Shown here: in pieces, positions 1-13,187 of the stretch
Numbering within the stretch: the stretch's first letter is position 1
Layout of the letters: the number at the start of each line of letters is the position of its first letter
Assembly: GCF_051020985.1 (NCBI RefSeq)
Contig: NC_134999.1
Span: 25,825,160-25,889,159 of the forward strand
Source of the DNA: Nomia melanderi
Taxonomy: Eukaryota > Arthropoda > Insecta > Hymenoptera > Halictidae
DNA: 64,000 nt
Direction: 5' to 3'
Notes under the pieces: model-generated
Seen by the model: only the letters and a program-made list of their open reading frames with translations
The model's database searches: none
What the model was told of the DNA's origin: nothing
Program-made: the position numbers and the translations under genes

Positions 1-3000
1 GAATAGTTTTCATCGATTAATCGTCGAAAGCAACGAATAATTTACCTTTCGAATTAGTGTTTAGTCGAATCGACGAACGAACAAGTGTTTTACTCAGTGA
101 AACGTGAACAATATCGTGATCAAACATCGCCGCTGCAAATTATAATTCTGAAAGTATAAACTCTAATTGACGTCGCTGTTCATTTTTTTTTTTTATTATT
201 CGCTTATTAAGAAGGAAGCATATAAATAATCAGATTTTTCCTTTGAATCGTATAGGTTACGTTGTACCGAATGATAAATGAAACTTTGGTGTTCGAATAA
301 ATGTTCTTGACGTAGTTTGTTCGTTATTCGTTGTTCGAAGGCAAATTTGACTCAACTCTGAAGAAGGCCAGTTGCTTGGCCGTCAGACGCAGATTGCACA
401 GTAGAAATAGGACATGATTGACGCGACGGTGGGTTCTTTGAGTTCGTCGAACCCATCGCGACATTGTTTTTGTAGATTTAATTGTATACTTGTATTCACT
501 ATTGTTGTCAATATTCATCTCGAATGCTCAGAGGATTTATATCGATTATAAATGATAGGTATGCAATAATTCTGAAATGAAATTACTTGGTACATTTATT
601 CGTGATGATACAGTGTCATATTGTATACTTGTAACATTGCGAAATACTGTAATATTCCTATTGAATGTTAACAACGATCGAGAAATAAATTTAGGTATTT
701 TAAATTAAAATTGTGTGCTTTTTATTACCAATATTGTTTATTATTCTCAATCTCTTCTTTAAATGAAAAATGTGTACTTTTTATTAGCAATGTTTTTTAT
801 TGTTCCTACTTTATTCTTTCCTATAACCTTCAACATTTTTATGATTATTCATATTAATATGGGAAATGATAATTAAGAATCGATTAATATAATTTGTTAT
901 ATTACCTTTGCAATAAACTAGTTTCATTCGATAAATGATTTTATTGAAATTTCTTAATACTCCTTTCAATGTAAGAGTTATTGTTATGAATGATAATCAA
1001 TATTGCAGGCAATAATTAATTACCTGTTAATGTGATTCAATTAGTTTTGTCATAAATCTGTATTACTTATGGCTTCACTGTATTACACATTTATAATAAC
1101 AATGAATCGTTATTATATCACAGTAGAATGTTGTGTATTGTGTAACAGTGAAATAAATTACGATCGCGATTAGATAAACCTGACGGATTATTCATGCCAA
1201 TTAATCTTCCTTTCAAAGAACTGATTACTATACGTGTTACCTGGGGAAATAACATCGTGTATAAACAAAATAAAATCTTTGAAAATTGTTGAGTAAGATA
1301 GTAGAATATTCGCACGTGTATGTATCTCATCTTTCACTGATTTGATTAAGATATACACTTTCCTCTAATCCTTGAATCCGAGAGATAATTTTGTATTTGA
1401 AATCTTAACGTATATTTCTTTGATTATTTTAATGGGTTTCAGATGTTATAAAGAAATTGTTTTTTTAACTGTATTTTTCGCGAACACATGTGTTTTCCTT
1501 TTCTACATAAATCAAACGATTGGTAAAGTAAGATCGAATTAGATATCAATCTTCTTGTGAGTTTGTAATATTTCACAGAGGATTAAATATTTTTGTATAT
1601 GTAAACATTAGTTACTACTAAACCCTAGATGTTTATGTAAATTTTCATTCCAATAGACTAATCCACAAAACCAGAATTCGAATGCAAAACTCGTTTTTCC
1701 TATTAAAAGTCTTATTATTTATTACAAACGAAGTGAAATCATCCTTTTACGTTTATGCACGTTTATTTTATTATATGCCGTGTACTATATTTCTTTTACA
1801 TTCTAATTCTAATTCAATTCTGTTTCAGTATATAGGGTTTTACTGAAACTTATATAATAAAATAAGTAAAGGAATAAAAATGATTTTTAATGAAATATAT
1901 TTCTAATTTTATTATTAATTTTCAATATAAATCAATATAATAACCTAATATACATACAACACGTTCATATTGGCTGCATATTCTTTGTTAATATTACATA
2001 TTATTATATTCTATTTTTACCTTATCTTGGTAATTACAAAATCGTTATTAATGGAAGGAATGTATCCAATACTTCAATATTATGTATCCAACGTATAGAA
2101 GAAAAGCAATTAAACTAACATTAATTAAAAAAACTGGAAGATGTGTTTATTTTTTACAAATGATTTAAATGTTCCATATTAAAAATCATTTCTTCAATTC
2201 ACTGAATATTTATTAATGTCTTCATGTGTCGGTACAGTTTTAATTAAAAACATGCATAGAGTAAATCAGGGATAAATGGTCCACTTTTTTAAACAGAATT
2301 ATTACATCCTGAGTAATATTAATACCTACCATAAGATAAAATACATTTATGAAAATAAATATACCTATATAAGAAGAACAGTTAAAAAAATTTTTGTACA
2401 AGATTCAGTATACCAGTCAAAAAATTGAAAATATTTGACAATTTTAATGAGATCTCACCCGGAATTACCCTACCTCTCATATCGGCAACTTTTTATAATC
2501 ACGCCTTCAATATTATCTAGATGCAGTTGCCTTTACGTCGGAACTGTATCAAGCTTACGACTGTCACTAAAAACTACGGCACTTCGTTTCCGTTGTCGTA
2601 AATAATATCCTCAGCGCATCCGAATGTAACGCGCGTCATAATGCCTTGTCATGCGCGTCCTGGCTCGCAGGTATTCTATGTTCGAACTGTTACTTCATTC
2701 ATTACATCTCGTGCGAAGTTCCGCACGAATGACAGACAAAAAAAGCAGATGAAGGAAACCGTGAGGATCCGAGCGAGATATATGGGTACATTTTACGGAC
2801 GTGTTCGGTGTACGAGACTTATGGCGTCATTAACCATTGACCGACATTAGTTCAGGCTTGTCATACATTACACGTAAAAGAGATGCGCGGGCAGCAGGCA
2901 AGAAAAACCGAGATTTACATATGAATGTCGTGTGTGCTCCTCACGACATAGGTTAATCGCTGAAATCGTAATTCACGTACGGGGGATCACGCGTGTATTC

Positions 3001-4060
3001 GAACGGTTGGATTTACGGCTATTAAAAGGAAAAATATATTAAACCGGTGTGTTTAGAACAATACGCGTGGTATTTAAGGCAGGGAGAAGTCAGATTACGC
3101 TGGTAGAAATGAAAAATATTTAAACGATATATAGAATAGAATAGGCTGGTGATCAAAATCCTGTTTTCCGTATAAATGATTTGTAATAACTATATGAAGT
3201 TTTTATTTTTCGTAAACAGTTACTGTCGTGCTTTACTTACGCACTGCTTTTTTTCATTAATATTGTTATTCTAATTAACAGATATTTATTAAATAAACTC
3301 TTTTTCACATATACGACATATTCTCTACCACTTATTCTCTATTTATTCTACATAATTCCAATTTGTTCTCTATTACTCCTTTTGCAACGTATTTCGTTCT
3401 ATTTAACGGTTTAACGCCGCGATTGGTTTGTATTTCGTAATTACTCCAATAAATAGCTTTCAAATAAACAGACAATAAATCGTTATGTGGGATAGTAAGT
3501 TTCAGTAAGGGACCTTTTTGCCCAATTGATACCTTCATTGCTTTTTCGATGTATATATTGACAAAAATTACCACCTACAAATAAATTAAAGCATGTACAT
3601 ATTACTAAAGAAAATACAATCTTAATACATTTACTTAATTCGCTGTTAAGCAATAATTTATGGGGAATAATAAGGAACTCGTGGCGTAGTCCTTTTTACT
3701 CTTGAACACGAGGAAGCACAAAATCATTGCAAGATTTTGCAAGAACGATACAAACTGTGTAGCAGAAAAATTAAAAAATGAATACCTTGATATCCGGTTG
3801 CAAACACAAGAGTTAACTCGTTGACCTAGAATATCGTGTCAGACTCGTGATGATAATTTTAAACTGAATATGACAAATCTCTTAACGCGTATGCTACCAA
3901 CGTTGCATATTAGTGACAATTTATATTTAATATTTTTTACAAAAGAGAGTGAATTACATTTACGTAAGTTTTCATCTAATATCGTACCGTATACTATACA
4001 GGAATTCAAAGAATGTTTTCTTCTTCAACATTTTCATTTTATAAAGACAATACGTTTTAT
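1..4060. other. Intergenic, no gene seen
   Basis: AT-rich DNA with only short open frames that lack domain features or splice context. The stretch 2500-3010 is GC-richer with several CpGs; it could be regulatory, but nothing in it is recognisable. Confidence 0.5.
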
Positions 4061-4290
4061 TCAATAAAATACGGTACTTACATATTATACGTACTACCTT
4101 TGTTTTTAAGAAATAAATTTATTAATAGTAATAGTAATAATAACGATAATAATAATAATAAAATATTAATAAAGTGTTATAATATTAAATAAATATTAAT
4201 CCAGACCTAACCGAAATGACTGACCAGCACAAGCTTCAGTTAAGAAACAAAGGTGGCCTGTATAATACGTAAGTACCTAAAACAGTATAA
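4061..4290 (+). repeat. Dispersed repeat D, copy 1 (with AAT microsatellite)
   Basis: The copy begins tcaataaaatacggtactta, runs through an (AAT/GAT)n tract, and continues with acctaaccgaaatgactgac and aaaggtggcctgtataatac. A shorter second copy lies at 5550-5695, and a third at 39299-39722 is interrupted by a TTAA element. The copies are visibly diverged. Confidence 0.7.
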
Positions 4291-4376
4291 CCGTAAAGCA
4301 TTCTACTAAAACAAATACTGCTAGCGAACAGGTTAAGCTTCCTTCACGTTAGCTCTAAACTTTAATTCATTTCAGC

Positions 4377-4687
4377 TTCAACCCTTCGAGTTAAAGGACG
4401 CTTATATGTGTCCGGCGAAAGCCATCGCTATGGATTATGGACGCATATACGCGACTTTCGAACTTTTTAATTTCACACGTTTCGCGGTGACAATTATAAG
4501 TGTATGTGATTAATATACCCGCTTCTGTAGAATCATTAAATTTCGTGAAACTGAGGAATTGCAATTAAAATTTAATTACAGCTTCCTTAATTGTATGAAT
4601 TAACATAATTCATTGATCTTCAAATGAGCAAAAAGATATTCCACAAGGAACGTTTCGGCTAGGTGTATACAGTACTCAAAGGGTTAA
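4377..4687. mobile_element. TTAA-type MITE (CCCTT ends)
   Basis: The left end reads TTCAACCCTTCGAGT. The right end, read inward on the minus strand, is TTTAACCCTTTGAGTACTG. The approximate terminal inverted repeats and TTAA-like borders suit a non-autonomous piggyBac-like element. It has no coding capacity. Confidence 0.45.
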
Positions 4688-4899
4688 ATATATTTCTATT
4701 ATACGTTGTTCAGAAAGTGAACCCCAGAACGACACAAGGGCGAAAGGGGTCTCTCTAGCTAGGTGGGTAGCTAGTTATAACAGAAATCTTTTCTGCTGTG
4801 TTTTGTTTACAGTTTCTGATTAGTTAAATGTAACTGTATTGAGTAATAGCAAATTAGTATCAAAAATGAGATGAGAAAAGATGAAAGCTGACCAGTTAG

Positions 4900-5070
4900 T
4901 CCCGCATTCCCTTCAGAGCTCTTGCCCAGAACAATGCAGAGTACTTCTACCTTTCCATCATGAAACTCCGAAATCACACGTTCCGCGCCAAAAACCTGCC
5001 GATCAAAGTTCCCGAAACCGCACTGGCCTGGTATTTGAACAGCACCCGGTCAGAGAATGCGGAATGTTGA
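4900..5070 (+). other. Unassigned 57-codon open frame in a GC-rich island
   Basis: This frame (FRALAQNNAEYFYLSIMKLR, continuing to a TGA at 5068) has coding-like composition and sits in a GC-rich island spanning about 4880-5440. A weak acceptor-like ccagttag precedes it. I do not recognise the protein. It may be an exon, a decayed gene piece or chance. Confidence 0.2.
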
Positions 5071-5457
5071 AAGAGGAACGGCTGCAGACGCGAAATATCT
5101 AATCAGTGCGGGCATCGTCCCGCATCCTTCGCGACTGCGAGTCCTCTTCGCGGCTAGGGGTCGCATCATCTCACAGACAAGATAGTGGCAAAGGTCGCGC
5201 AACAACCGGGATGCCCGGATTGCGCAACCGCAACTAGACCAGGGCATCTAATTGCTCGCATCGAAGCGGCCGTTCGATCCTTGTAACGACAGAGTCACGG
5301 AGAAAGTTTTCTGTTTCCAGCGAGTCGGCGGCCTGGCCCGTGATGCGGCTCTTCCTCGTCACGACGCGACGGCCGCGGATTCCACACCGGGAGGACTATA
5401 TTTTCAATCGGGGCCGGGTTTCGGCCTCGTGCAATAGCTACGATGCGCAATAAATAT

Positions 5458-5490
5458 TAGGTGGTTGCAGAAGTTTTGTCCGTTTCGATG
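5458..5490 (+). mobile_element. Mariner-like terminal repeat, solitary
   Basis: After TA, the sequence TTAGGTGGTTGCAGAAGTTT, continuing TGTCCG, resembles ends of mariner elements (a TTAGGT opening with AAGTTTTGTC). I could not find the opposite end within 2 kb, and no transposase frame follows, so this is a relic. Confidence 0.45.
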
Positions 5491-5549
5491 TATCGCCTAC
5501 GAATTCCATTTTTGAAAACAATTTACCTGCTTACCTCACACTTATTATT

Positions 5550-5695
5550 TAATAAAATGCGATACTTACATATTATACGAACTACGTTTGCTTTTAAGAA
5601 ATAAATGTATTAATGACAATAATAATAATAACGATAATAATAATAATAATAAAGTATTAATAATGTGGTATGATAATAAATAAATATTAAACATT
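5550..5695 (+). repeat. Dispersed repeat D, copy 2
   Basis: This aligns with 4061-4200 through aaatgcgatacttacatatt, the shared cttttaagaaataaa, and the AAT/GAT microsatellite. It lacks the 3' half seen in copies 1 and 3. Confidence 0.65.
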
Positions 5696-6363
5696 TACAT
5701 TGCTATTTTTAACGGTTTCTCATCTCTACGGTAGTTGGACTATTCCTTTCTTATAAAAATCTCCAAATTTATTGTTAACACTTTAGTTTTATTATATACT
5801 GTTTCGTAATTATTGATATTTTGAAAGTGTTAAATATTCGAAATGATTTTGAAAAGAAATAGATTCATTTTATTTTTGAAAATAAATACCTTATGAGAAT
5901 TACATACTAATAATATTAAAAGCTCCGTTCTAATGTTAAACGTACGTTTAGTAACGCACAAGTTAAAATATAAGCCAATGAAGATCTCAATAAATACACT
6001 TTTCTAATTAACACTTAACTTAACACTCTTAATACTTTTCCAGAGGAGAATAAAACGAAGTCGATTTGACCGTTCGGTAGTTCTGGTGTTAAAACACTTG
6101 AATTGTAGATTCCAAGTTCAAATATTAACGAAAGTGTCTTATACCAATCTCCCTTAGTGCCTAATGTAGCTGTTTAAATTAACGCTTTGCCCTACGATTT
6201 CTTTCTAAACTGTGAACGATCTAACTACTCTGTTATTAATGATTTATTGATAATATATACCTCTAACTCAGTACACTCAAATAAATTGAACAATATTTTA
6301 TATTTGTTAAATTCTATTTGAAATCTTCACCACGAATCTGACACGATATTGTAGGACAAGGGG

Positions 6364-6626
6364 TCAACACTAAATGTACCACGACCGGTCAAACAACCGG
6401 TTTAAAATTTATTTTAAAATTCTGCGTTTTCTTTCGTTCATTTAACTTCACATCAATTTTTCGATTGTCCGATTAATCAATTCTTCAATCTTTGCCACTC
6501 CTTTTATTTCTGTTTCCGCCAAGAAACATTTGTTGTCTAACTTGTTTACCTTTATCTTATAACCAGTTAATTGACCAGTTACGGTAGAAATAGATACATA
6601 CAAAGTGTCGGTACGTTTAGTGTTAA
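6364..6626 (+). mobile_element. TTAA-type MITE, family A copy 1
   Basis: A 263-base palindromic element. The left end is TCAACACTAAATGTACC and the right end, on the minus strand, is TTAACACTAAACGTACCG. The interior shares long stretches with 39380-39615 and 16610-16783. It carries a perfect AACCGGTT at 6395-6402. No open frame. Confidence 0.7.
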
Positions 6627-7706
6627 AGATTCTTAGATGCGATGAGAGACACAGATTGTTTATACGAACGAGAAGGTGGACAGAACTTACGCAGCAACCT
6701 AATAATAGAAGCTAGAACAAGCATCGCTTTTAATGGAACCGGTTAACCCATTCACCGTGCACGCTGAAATATTATGCAGCCGAATAAATCGTCGTGCTCG
6801 ATCCGCATGACCAATACCTAGGAATTTAGGCATTCGAAGAGTAATAGCAGACTGACCTGATGCGCGTTTTGAAGTTTGATGGCCGAAAGTAATCATAGGT
6901 ATCAGATGCGATACGTGTTTGGTTTGGCAAATCGGTGACAGATGAAATTTTTGTTCAATTTTGTTATGCAATTTTGATATCCAATTTTTTAATGTAAATT
7001 CTTTGCATATGTGGTAAACTTTGATATACTTTGATGTATGTTTGAATCTGATCATATCGGTTGGATCATAGCTTTTGCTTACAATATAGTTATCTTGAAA
7101 TTATTTTTTGAAAATAATTACCATCATTATTAATCTCATGATTAAAATCTTAAATATTGTACATATTATAATTTGTTGTTAACTATTTATTGAAAAAGAT
7201 AGTATATTTTTGGTAATTTATCAATGGGAACATTTAGCAGAACTTATTGGAATAACAAAAACGATTGAGAAATGTAGATTTTTTGATTTATAAAGCTTGT
7301 ACGAGAGAAACGAATTTGTTACTTATTGCCGATTACTTACGGTAATAAATAATTACTTTATATCATTAGCTCTTTCAAGATGTCCTCGGCTCCGACAATA
7401 AATCAGGTTGCAGGCTGTTTGCAGATATACCGTGATAGTAATTAAGAGTCGAATGGCGAAGAAAATGGTCTTTGCGAAGATCATTTATGAAGTGATAAAT
7501 CAAGAATGCAAGAATCAGCAATTTTCAATACGAGGAATAGAGAAGCAGTCTGTGATGCTCAGTCAACTAAGAAAACATGTTCCCTCGAGTGAAAATCAAG
7601 CAACTTCTGTAATTGTGACCACTGGTACAGTAATTTAGTTAGAAAATTTAAAAAAGAATGGAAATATGTTGTTTATGTATTCTTTGAATGTTGCATGCAA
7701 CGAATT
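6627..7706. other. Intergenic, no gene seen
   Basis: Mostly AT-rich. The short frame at 7408-7638 and the minus frame at 6699-7055 show no domain, signal peptide or splice context. TTAACCCATTCACCGTGCAC at 6746 is a lone MITE-type end. Confidence 0.4.
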
Positions 7707-7953
7707 TTAACCCTCTATTATATGAATTTTTATGCGTTAAAAAGGAATATATGGCTGTTATTCTATTTAAATATTTGTGTAATGAAATAAATAAGAAAAT
7801 ATAAAATAAGAATGTTATTTATTACATTTTATGACTGTTTCCATATGGAAACTTTATACATACACAGGTATAAAACTTAAAAAATGTAAATTAATAAAAA
7901 TTAAACTCGGAAATTAAGTTTCTGATTGAGGACGAAATGCAATAGAGGGTTAA
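7707..7953. mobile_element. TTAA-type MITE with TTAACCCTCTATT ends
   Basis: A 247-base element with perfect 13-base terminal inverted repeats: TTAACCCTCTATT at the left and AATAGAGGGTTAA at the right. The interior is AT-rich and non-coding. TTAA at both borders indicates a piggyBac-like mechanism. Confidence 0.72.
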
Positions 7954-8682
7954 CAACATTTTTCTGTCAGATAATGAATTTTTCGAGCAAATGTCACTTG
8001 TTTTATTCGTTTAGACGTTAGACCTTATAAATTCCAGCCAATACTATTATATTCCAAAACTAATTTCAAATGTGACAAACTCTTCTTTCGTGTTAGAGTA
8101 CAAAATATAAATACAGATAGTATCACCAAGAAATCTACACTTGAGAAATCGAGTGGTACTGTTTGCATTGGGAATGTCATCATTTGAAAGAACGTCTTAG
8201 AAATACATATTAGCTAAACAGTATTTAAGTACTTTCACATCGAATGAGTGAAATTTTAGAAGAATTTAACATTATATAAGCTTTCGTATTTTAATTTCTG
8301 TTTGCAGAAAGTGAGCTGGTCAGAACGAGAGTCATTACTAAACTACGGAAGATTATGCAGAAATGTGTATAGAGGTGTTGGAAGAAAGTTGTGTACAATC
8401 GAATTTCATTTACCTTATAGATGATTTTTCTAAAACAAAGATATAATGAAGTTGCATTAAGTTGTATTATAATAAATGAAACAAAGCTATATCAAATTAT
8501 ATTAAATCAAGTGAAACTGTAATAAATTGTATTCAGTAAATATTCATTAAAAATTGTTGTATGATAAAAAATACACACATTCTGTACATAGTTACTACGC
8601 TGGTATTAAAGGTGATTTTCTAAATGTCAAACAATATAACACTGCAAAATAACAAAATTTCTGAACAAAAATTTCGAATTCT

Positions 8683-8856
8683 TTAACCTTTTAAAAACAC
8701 TATCCACGAAGAACTAAATTACCCGTCCAAATCTTGAATACTAGAAAAAAAGAAAATCACGCGTCAATTTCTCGTTACTTAAATAATTCAATACTTCGTT
8801 TGTAATGTTCGAAGTACAAAGTTGCCGTTCGATGCCATTCGACCGCGGAGGGTTAA
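8683..8856. mobile_element. Possible TTAA-type MITE
   Basis: Bounded by TTAACCTTTT and, on the minus strand, TTAACCCTCCGCGGTCG. The inverted repeats are short and imperfect, so this call is tentative. Confidence 0.3.
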
Positions 8857-9710
8857 TTTCTTAACACAGTAATGACCTTAACACATTCTTAATGCTCAGA
8901 AAGCAACGAAGCGAATGTTTCTGTCGCAATACCCAGAGATCATTGATCACGCTTAATTCAGCCGATCCATGGAATCGTACAAAGGAATATCTTTCACTGT
9001 CCAGACAATATGAACGTCTATGGAACGTCTATACTCGTCTCCGGATGGTTTCGAAAATGTTATTCGTTAATCGAACGCGGCTGTTAGTAAAAGGAAACGA
9101 AATTTCTTCTACAATATCAAGCCATAAATCTCGTGGACCCACCAGTTTGGTACGACGCATAAAGCTGATGGATTTTACGAGGTTCTCGGCGAAACGATTA
9201 CACTTCAATGAAGAATAATAAGACGAAGCAGGAGAAAAAAAAGGGGAAGACCTTTACGCGTCACGATTTTTCTCCGCGTGCTGCCGCGCATCTTTGAAGT
9301 GTCCTGTCGCAACGCGGCGCTTCTCGGTTAGGTTACGTAACGGAAGATGCGTAGAAAATTATTGTAATATTATGCAACAAAGCAAACAACGCCGATGTTT
9401 GAACTTACGACATCGTTGCCGGTACGCCTACTGGATTTCGCGCCTGGAGCTCGGATAACGCCCAATCCGCGGGCCGAAATTTCTCGGTAATTTCATAGGA
9501 GTGCTGTATCGTTGGTTCCATGTGTTTAAATGTAGAACACGTAGTGAAGCTGATAACGCATACGTGTTCCTTTGGGATAAGAATGTATTAAGTAAAATAC
9601 GTTCCGACGACGACAGGAAGTATTAAGTTGTCTCGCAAGGTACACGCGTCGCCTTGTTCGTGTAAACGGTGTAATACTTGAATTAAATACGAATGAAGCT
9701 ACTAGGTTGT
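8857..9710. other. Intergenic with a GC-richer patch (9240-9480)
   Basis: An open frame at 8892-9218 has no recognisable feature. The patch 9240-9480 is CpG-rich and could be regulatory. No gene supported. Confidence 0.35.
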
Positions 9711-10103
9711 GTTATATGAAATGTCAGATATTTATTACTTATGAACATTTGTATTCCTATTGTAGCTGTTCCTTTGTTTTTTATATATCCTCCTAATAAG
9801 TTTCATTGTCGAATATCAGAGCAAATTTTTGCAAAAAAGTTTTTCCAAATTGCGCATAGTAACTATTTCTTGCGTCGTTTTTTAAAAACATGGAAAACAT
9901 GTGCTATTCCTTTTAATTCATTAGATCGTGTAACATGAAATGTCAGATTATCCTCGCTTATAAATGTTTGTACTCCTGTTGTTATTCCTTTGTTTTTTGT
10001 GTAACCTCTTAAATAGTTTCGTTGTCGATTATGAAACTATATAGAAAAGTTTTTCTGAATTGTGCATAATATCAATTTCTTGTATTGTTTTTTGAAAATA
10101 TGG
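9711..10103 (+). repeat. Tandem duplication, about 180-base unit, two copies
   Basis: Copy 1 (9711-9893) and copy 2 (9930-10103) both start atgaaatgtcagat and share cctttgttttttnt, gtcga and a run ending tttttnaaaanatgg. They are perhaps 75-80% alike by eye. The open frame in copy 1 is not a gene. Confidence 0.65.
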
Positions 10104-10487
10104 ATACTGCCAACATTCGTGTAATTTTCTTATATGAATTCAAACTTGGAAATAATGCTGCGAAAACCGATGAAAATATAAACATAGCATTCAGAGACAA
10201 TACTGTGAATGAAAGAATAGTGCAATGTTGATTCACAAACTTTTGCTTCATGTTTATTTGCAAAATGAACCACGTAAACTCGAAACAGTAGTTTATAACG
10301 ATGTCTTTAGAATTTATTTATTCTTAACATTCAGAATTTTTCAAAACGGATATATTCATTAAAAATCTGTTGATAGAACTGTATCGAATCGAATGAAGCA
10401 TATTTCGATTGAGTAAACGTTTTTTAGAACATGAAATAAAACTCTCTTTTTTCCGCAAAATCCAACATTTCATATTACACGATCTAA
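9921..10487. mobile_element. Possible non-autonomous element with 29-base inverted ends
   Basis: The left end TTAGATCGTGTAACATGAAA (9921 on) is repeated inverted at 10459-10487, with about 26 of 29 bases matching. The interior is non-coding. The family is unknown to me. Confidence 0.4.
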
Positions 10488-11841
10488 TATTAGAATTATG
10501 AGTTACAATTATGATCTTGGATTCCGAAAGTACTACAGCTAAGCATTCAATTCGTAATTAAAATCAACAATTACACCAATTAAATTTATAAAAAATACCA
10601 CAGCTAAATTTTTAATTTATTACGTACTATTTATATTACGTTAATATTTCAACTACGTATAAAACGTTTCTTGCATTCTCATAATTACAAAATATCTTGG
10701 GAGGTTATGCTTAAATAGGACACTCTATAGATTTACTAATCTCTTCAGACTTGACTCACATTATAATGTACACAGTTTTACTACTTTCTAAATACTTTCA
10801 TTATACCATATACTACCATTATACGTTATAGTACCTTTTTTTATTCACAATATATGTCGTTACTGATTGTGTATTGAATAGTAGTCCTTTGTTGTTAGGT
10901 AAGTGCACATAATTTTGTATGAAAATCAGGTCTGAAGGGTTTAAAAGAAACTAATGCATTTTAAATATGTTTATTAATATTTAAGGAAAAATATAATTTT
11001 CATCGTAACTAAATGGCCTCTTCCTAGCCTGATGGTAATTTGTGGATTCCATTTCTGTAGAGTGACTCATCTTTGGAAACTTGAGATGACATTATCGGAC
11101 AGAACTTTCTGGTAGACATAATATTAGCATTATTAATACTTTCATTATTATATACTTGCATTATTAATACAATTAACGTTGACTGTCATGAAAATTTTGA
11201 TCGTCTCGTATAATATTACTTTTCCTTTATAATAGCGACGGATGGTGTTAGAAATAATTGTTATAGATTTGGGATGACTGTTCTTACGTTACACTATAAT
11301 GTAATTACCTATGTTATTAAATATTTTTAGTAGACATTAATTTTCTTATCCTAATTGTTTTCAAGCAACTTGTAAGCTTTGGTCGTTGCTGACCACCATG
11401 GTAGTTAACCTTTACCAACGTTATAAGTTTTAATCGATAGAAGTATAAGACTCAAGAGAATTATAAAATATCTATCATATTGGAGATTCTTTGCTCATTT
11501 CCACTGTATATCGCATTTTACATACTTTCGTGGAGTATAGCTTTCGGAAATTGGAATAATGTAATTAATATAACATAAATTTAAAAGTAGAATCAACTAC
11601 TGTCACCGTTAAAGTATACCAACAGAAAGAAAGAAACGTCTAAAGTAAACTATCTTATTTCCGTTCATAGAAAAGTAACTGCTCTGCAGTTAGATACTAT
11701 ACACCACCATGATAAAACTTTCTCAAACACAATACTTTTATTCAAAATCCACCATTTCTATCTAAGGTCACTTTACAAAAATGCGAAGCAGTAACATAGC
11801 TCGCCCGTTTCATTAACATAGCTGTACCGTATATAACACCA
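10488..11841. other. Intergenic, no gene seen
   Basis: AT-rich sequence without a supportable gene or repeat. Confidence 0.4.
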
Positions 11842-12115
11842 TTAACACTAGACTTACGGACATTTGCGGTACAGTTTGTTGTATCGATTTTTAAAAAAAT
11901 TGACATTCGTTTATTTAGATCTTGGAAATTAGAGGTTCAAAAGTAAACAATTCGGATACATTTGTGTAACTGCATCAATGAAAATTGACCCAAACATTCA
12001 TCAAATAACATTTATAATAAATAAATAAACTAAAATGAATAAAAAAATAAATTGAATAACTCAAATCAAATTCAGTATGGGTCAAATATGTCTCGTTCGG
12101 TAAATCTAGTGCTAA
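11842..12115. mobile_element. TTAA-type MITE, family C copy 1
   Basis: The left end is TTAACACTAGACTTACGGAC. The right end, on the minus strand, is TTAGCACTAGATTTACCGAA. The 274-base AT-rich interior lacks coding capacity. It shares ends and the text acatttg with 20021-20236. Confidence 0.68.
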
Positions 12116-12747
12116 TTACATAAAATATTTTCTCATCGGCAAACCACTGATCAGCGAAGCTAAGCATCCATTGCTACGACCACAATCTACAATTAAAATT
12201 TCTTTCTTGAAAGTCCATACCTTACAGAATCCGCAAGAGTTCCTTGACAACAACGATCGGCCATTGAAATCTGAAATGTGACTCATCGCCGAGCACGCGT
12301 TTCTTGAGGATACGCCTTGAATCAACCGATAAAAGAAAATGTTGCATGAAGAATTTCTAACGAGATGATCGATGGCGAATATACATAATCCAGCGGATTT
12401 CTGCGAGCACGATGAGCCCCAGGGAATCCAAGACGGTAATGATCGTACCCGGCTCATTGCAAATAAATCGTAAACCGGTAAAGAAGTTATGGTTGCCGGC
12501 GACCTTGACATATAAGCATATACCGCAGGAATTCTAAGAGATCGCCTACCCGCAGGCTAGAAGACGTAACGCACGCCAAATTCAATTTTACTTTCATCTC
12601 GGGTGCAGGTGCCGCGTCGAGTCTGCCGTGGTGCCCCGAGGACGATCCTTTAAAAAGTACCGTTGGGAATCCGTGCAATCGATTTCTGTTTTCTCGTGAC
12701 TTCCAAACGCAGAGGCGGCCGGGGAGAATTATTATCACGACGGTACC
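12116..12747. other. Intergenic, GC-richer, no gene seen
   Basis: Two overlapping minus-strand open frames (12116-12858) lack any domain or signal peptide, and the second runs into the adjacent minisatellite. The moderately CpG-rich text (12380-12760) may be regulatory. Confidence 0.35.
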
Positions 12748-13187
12748 GATGGAATCGTGAACGATAAATGGTGAAATTCTAACGATACTTTCAATTAAAT
12801 CCATTGCATTTGGGAAATGAAATGTTGAAGGGAAAGAATTGAAAGAAGAAAATGACAATGATTTTCATTTCTGAGCATTAGTTTTTCCAATACTCCTTAA
12901 TTCTTGGTACGTTTTGAAAGAGATGTCGATGGAATCGTGAACGATAAACGATAAAATTTTACCGATATTTTCAATAGAATCCTTCTGCGTTTAGGAATTG
13001 AAAGATTGAAGGGAGAAGATTAAAAGAAGAAGATGACAATGAATTTTATTTCTAAGCATTGGCCTTTCTAATATTTTTTAATCGTTGATGCGTTTTGGAA
13101 GAGACGTTGATGAAATCGTGAACGATAAAGTACCTTCTAACGAGATTTCCAATTGAATCCCATACGTTTTATAAAAGCTTCAACAAT
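12748..13187 (+). repeat. Minisatellite, 180-base unit, about 2.4 copies
   Basis: Units start at 12748, 12928 and 13109, each with gatggaatcgtgaacgataa or a one-base variant. The first two also share gaaagaagaanatgacaatg. The period of 180-181 bases is strict. Confidence 0.8.

Noticed and set aside
2641..2850. ATG frame with a possible CAG/GTATTC donor in a GC-richer patch
   Set aside because: No TATA box at the right spacing, no hydrophobic signal and no partner exon seen.
8892..9218. 108-codon plus-strand open frame
   Set aside because: No motif, signal peptide, conserved family or splice context; composition is basic and low-complexity.
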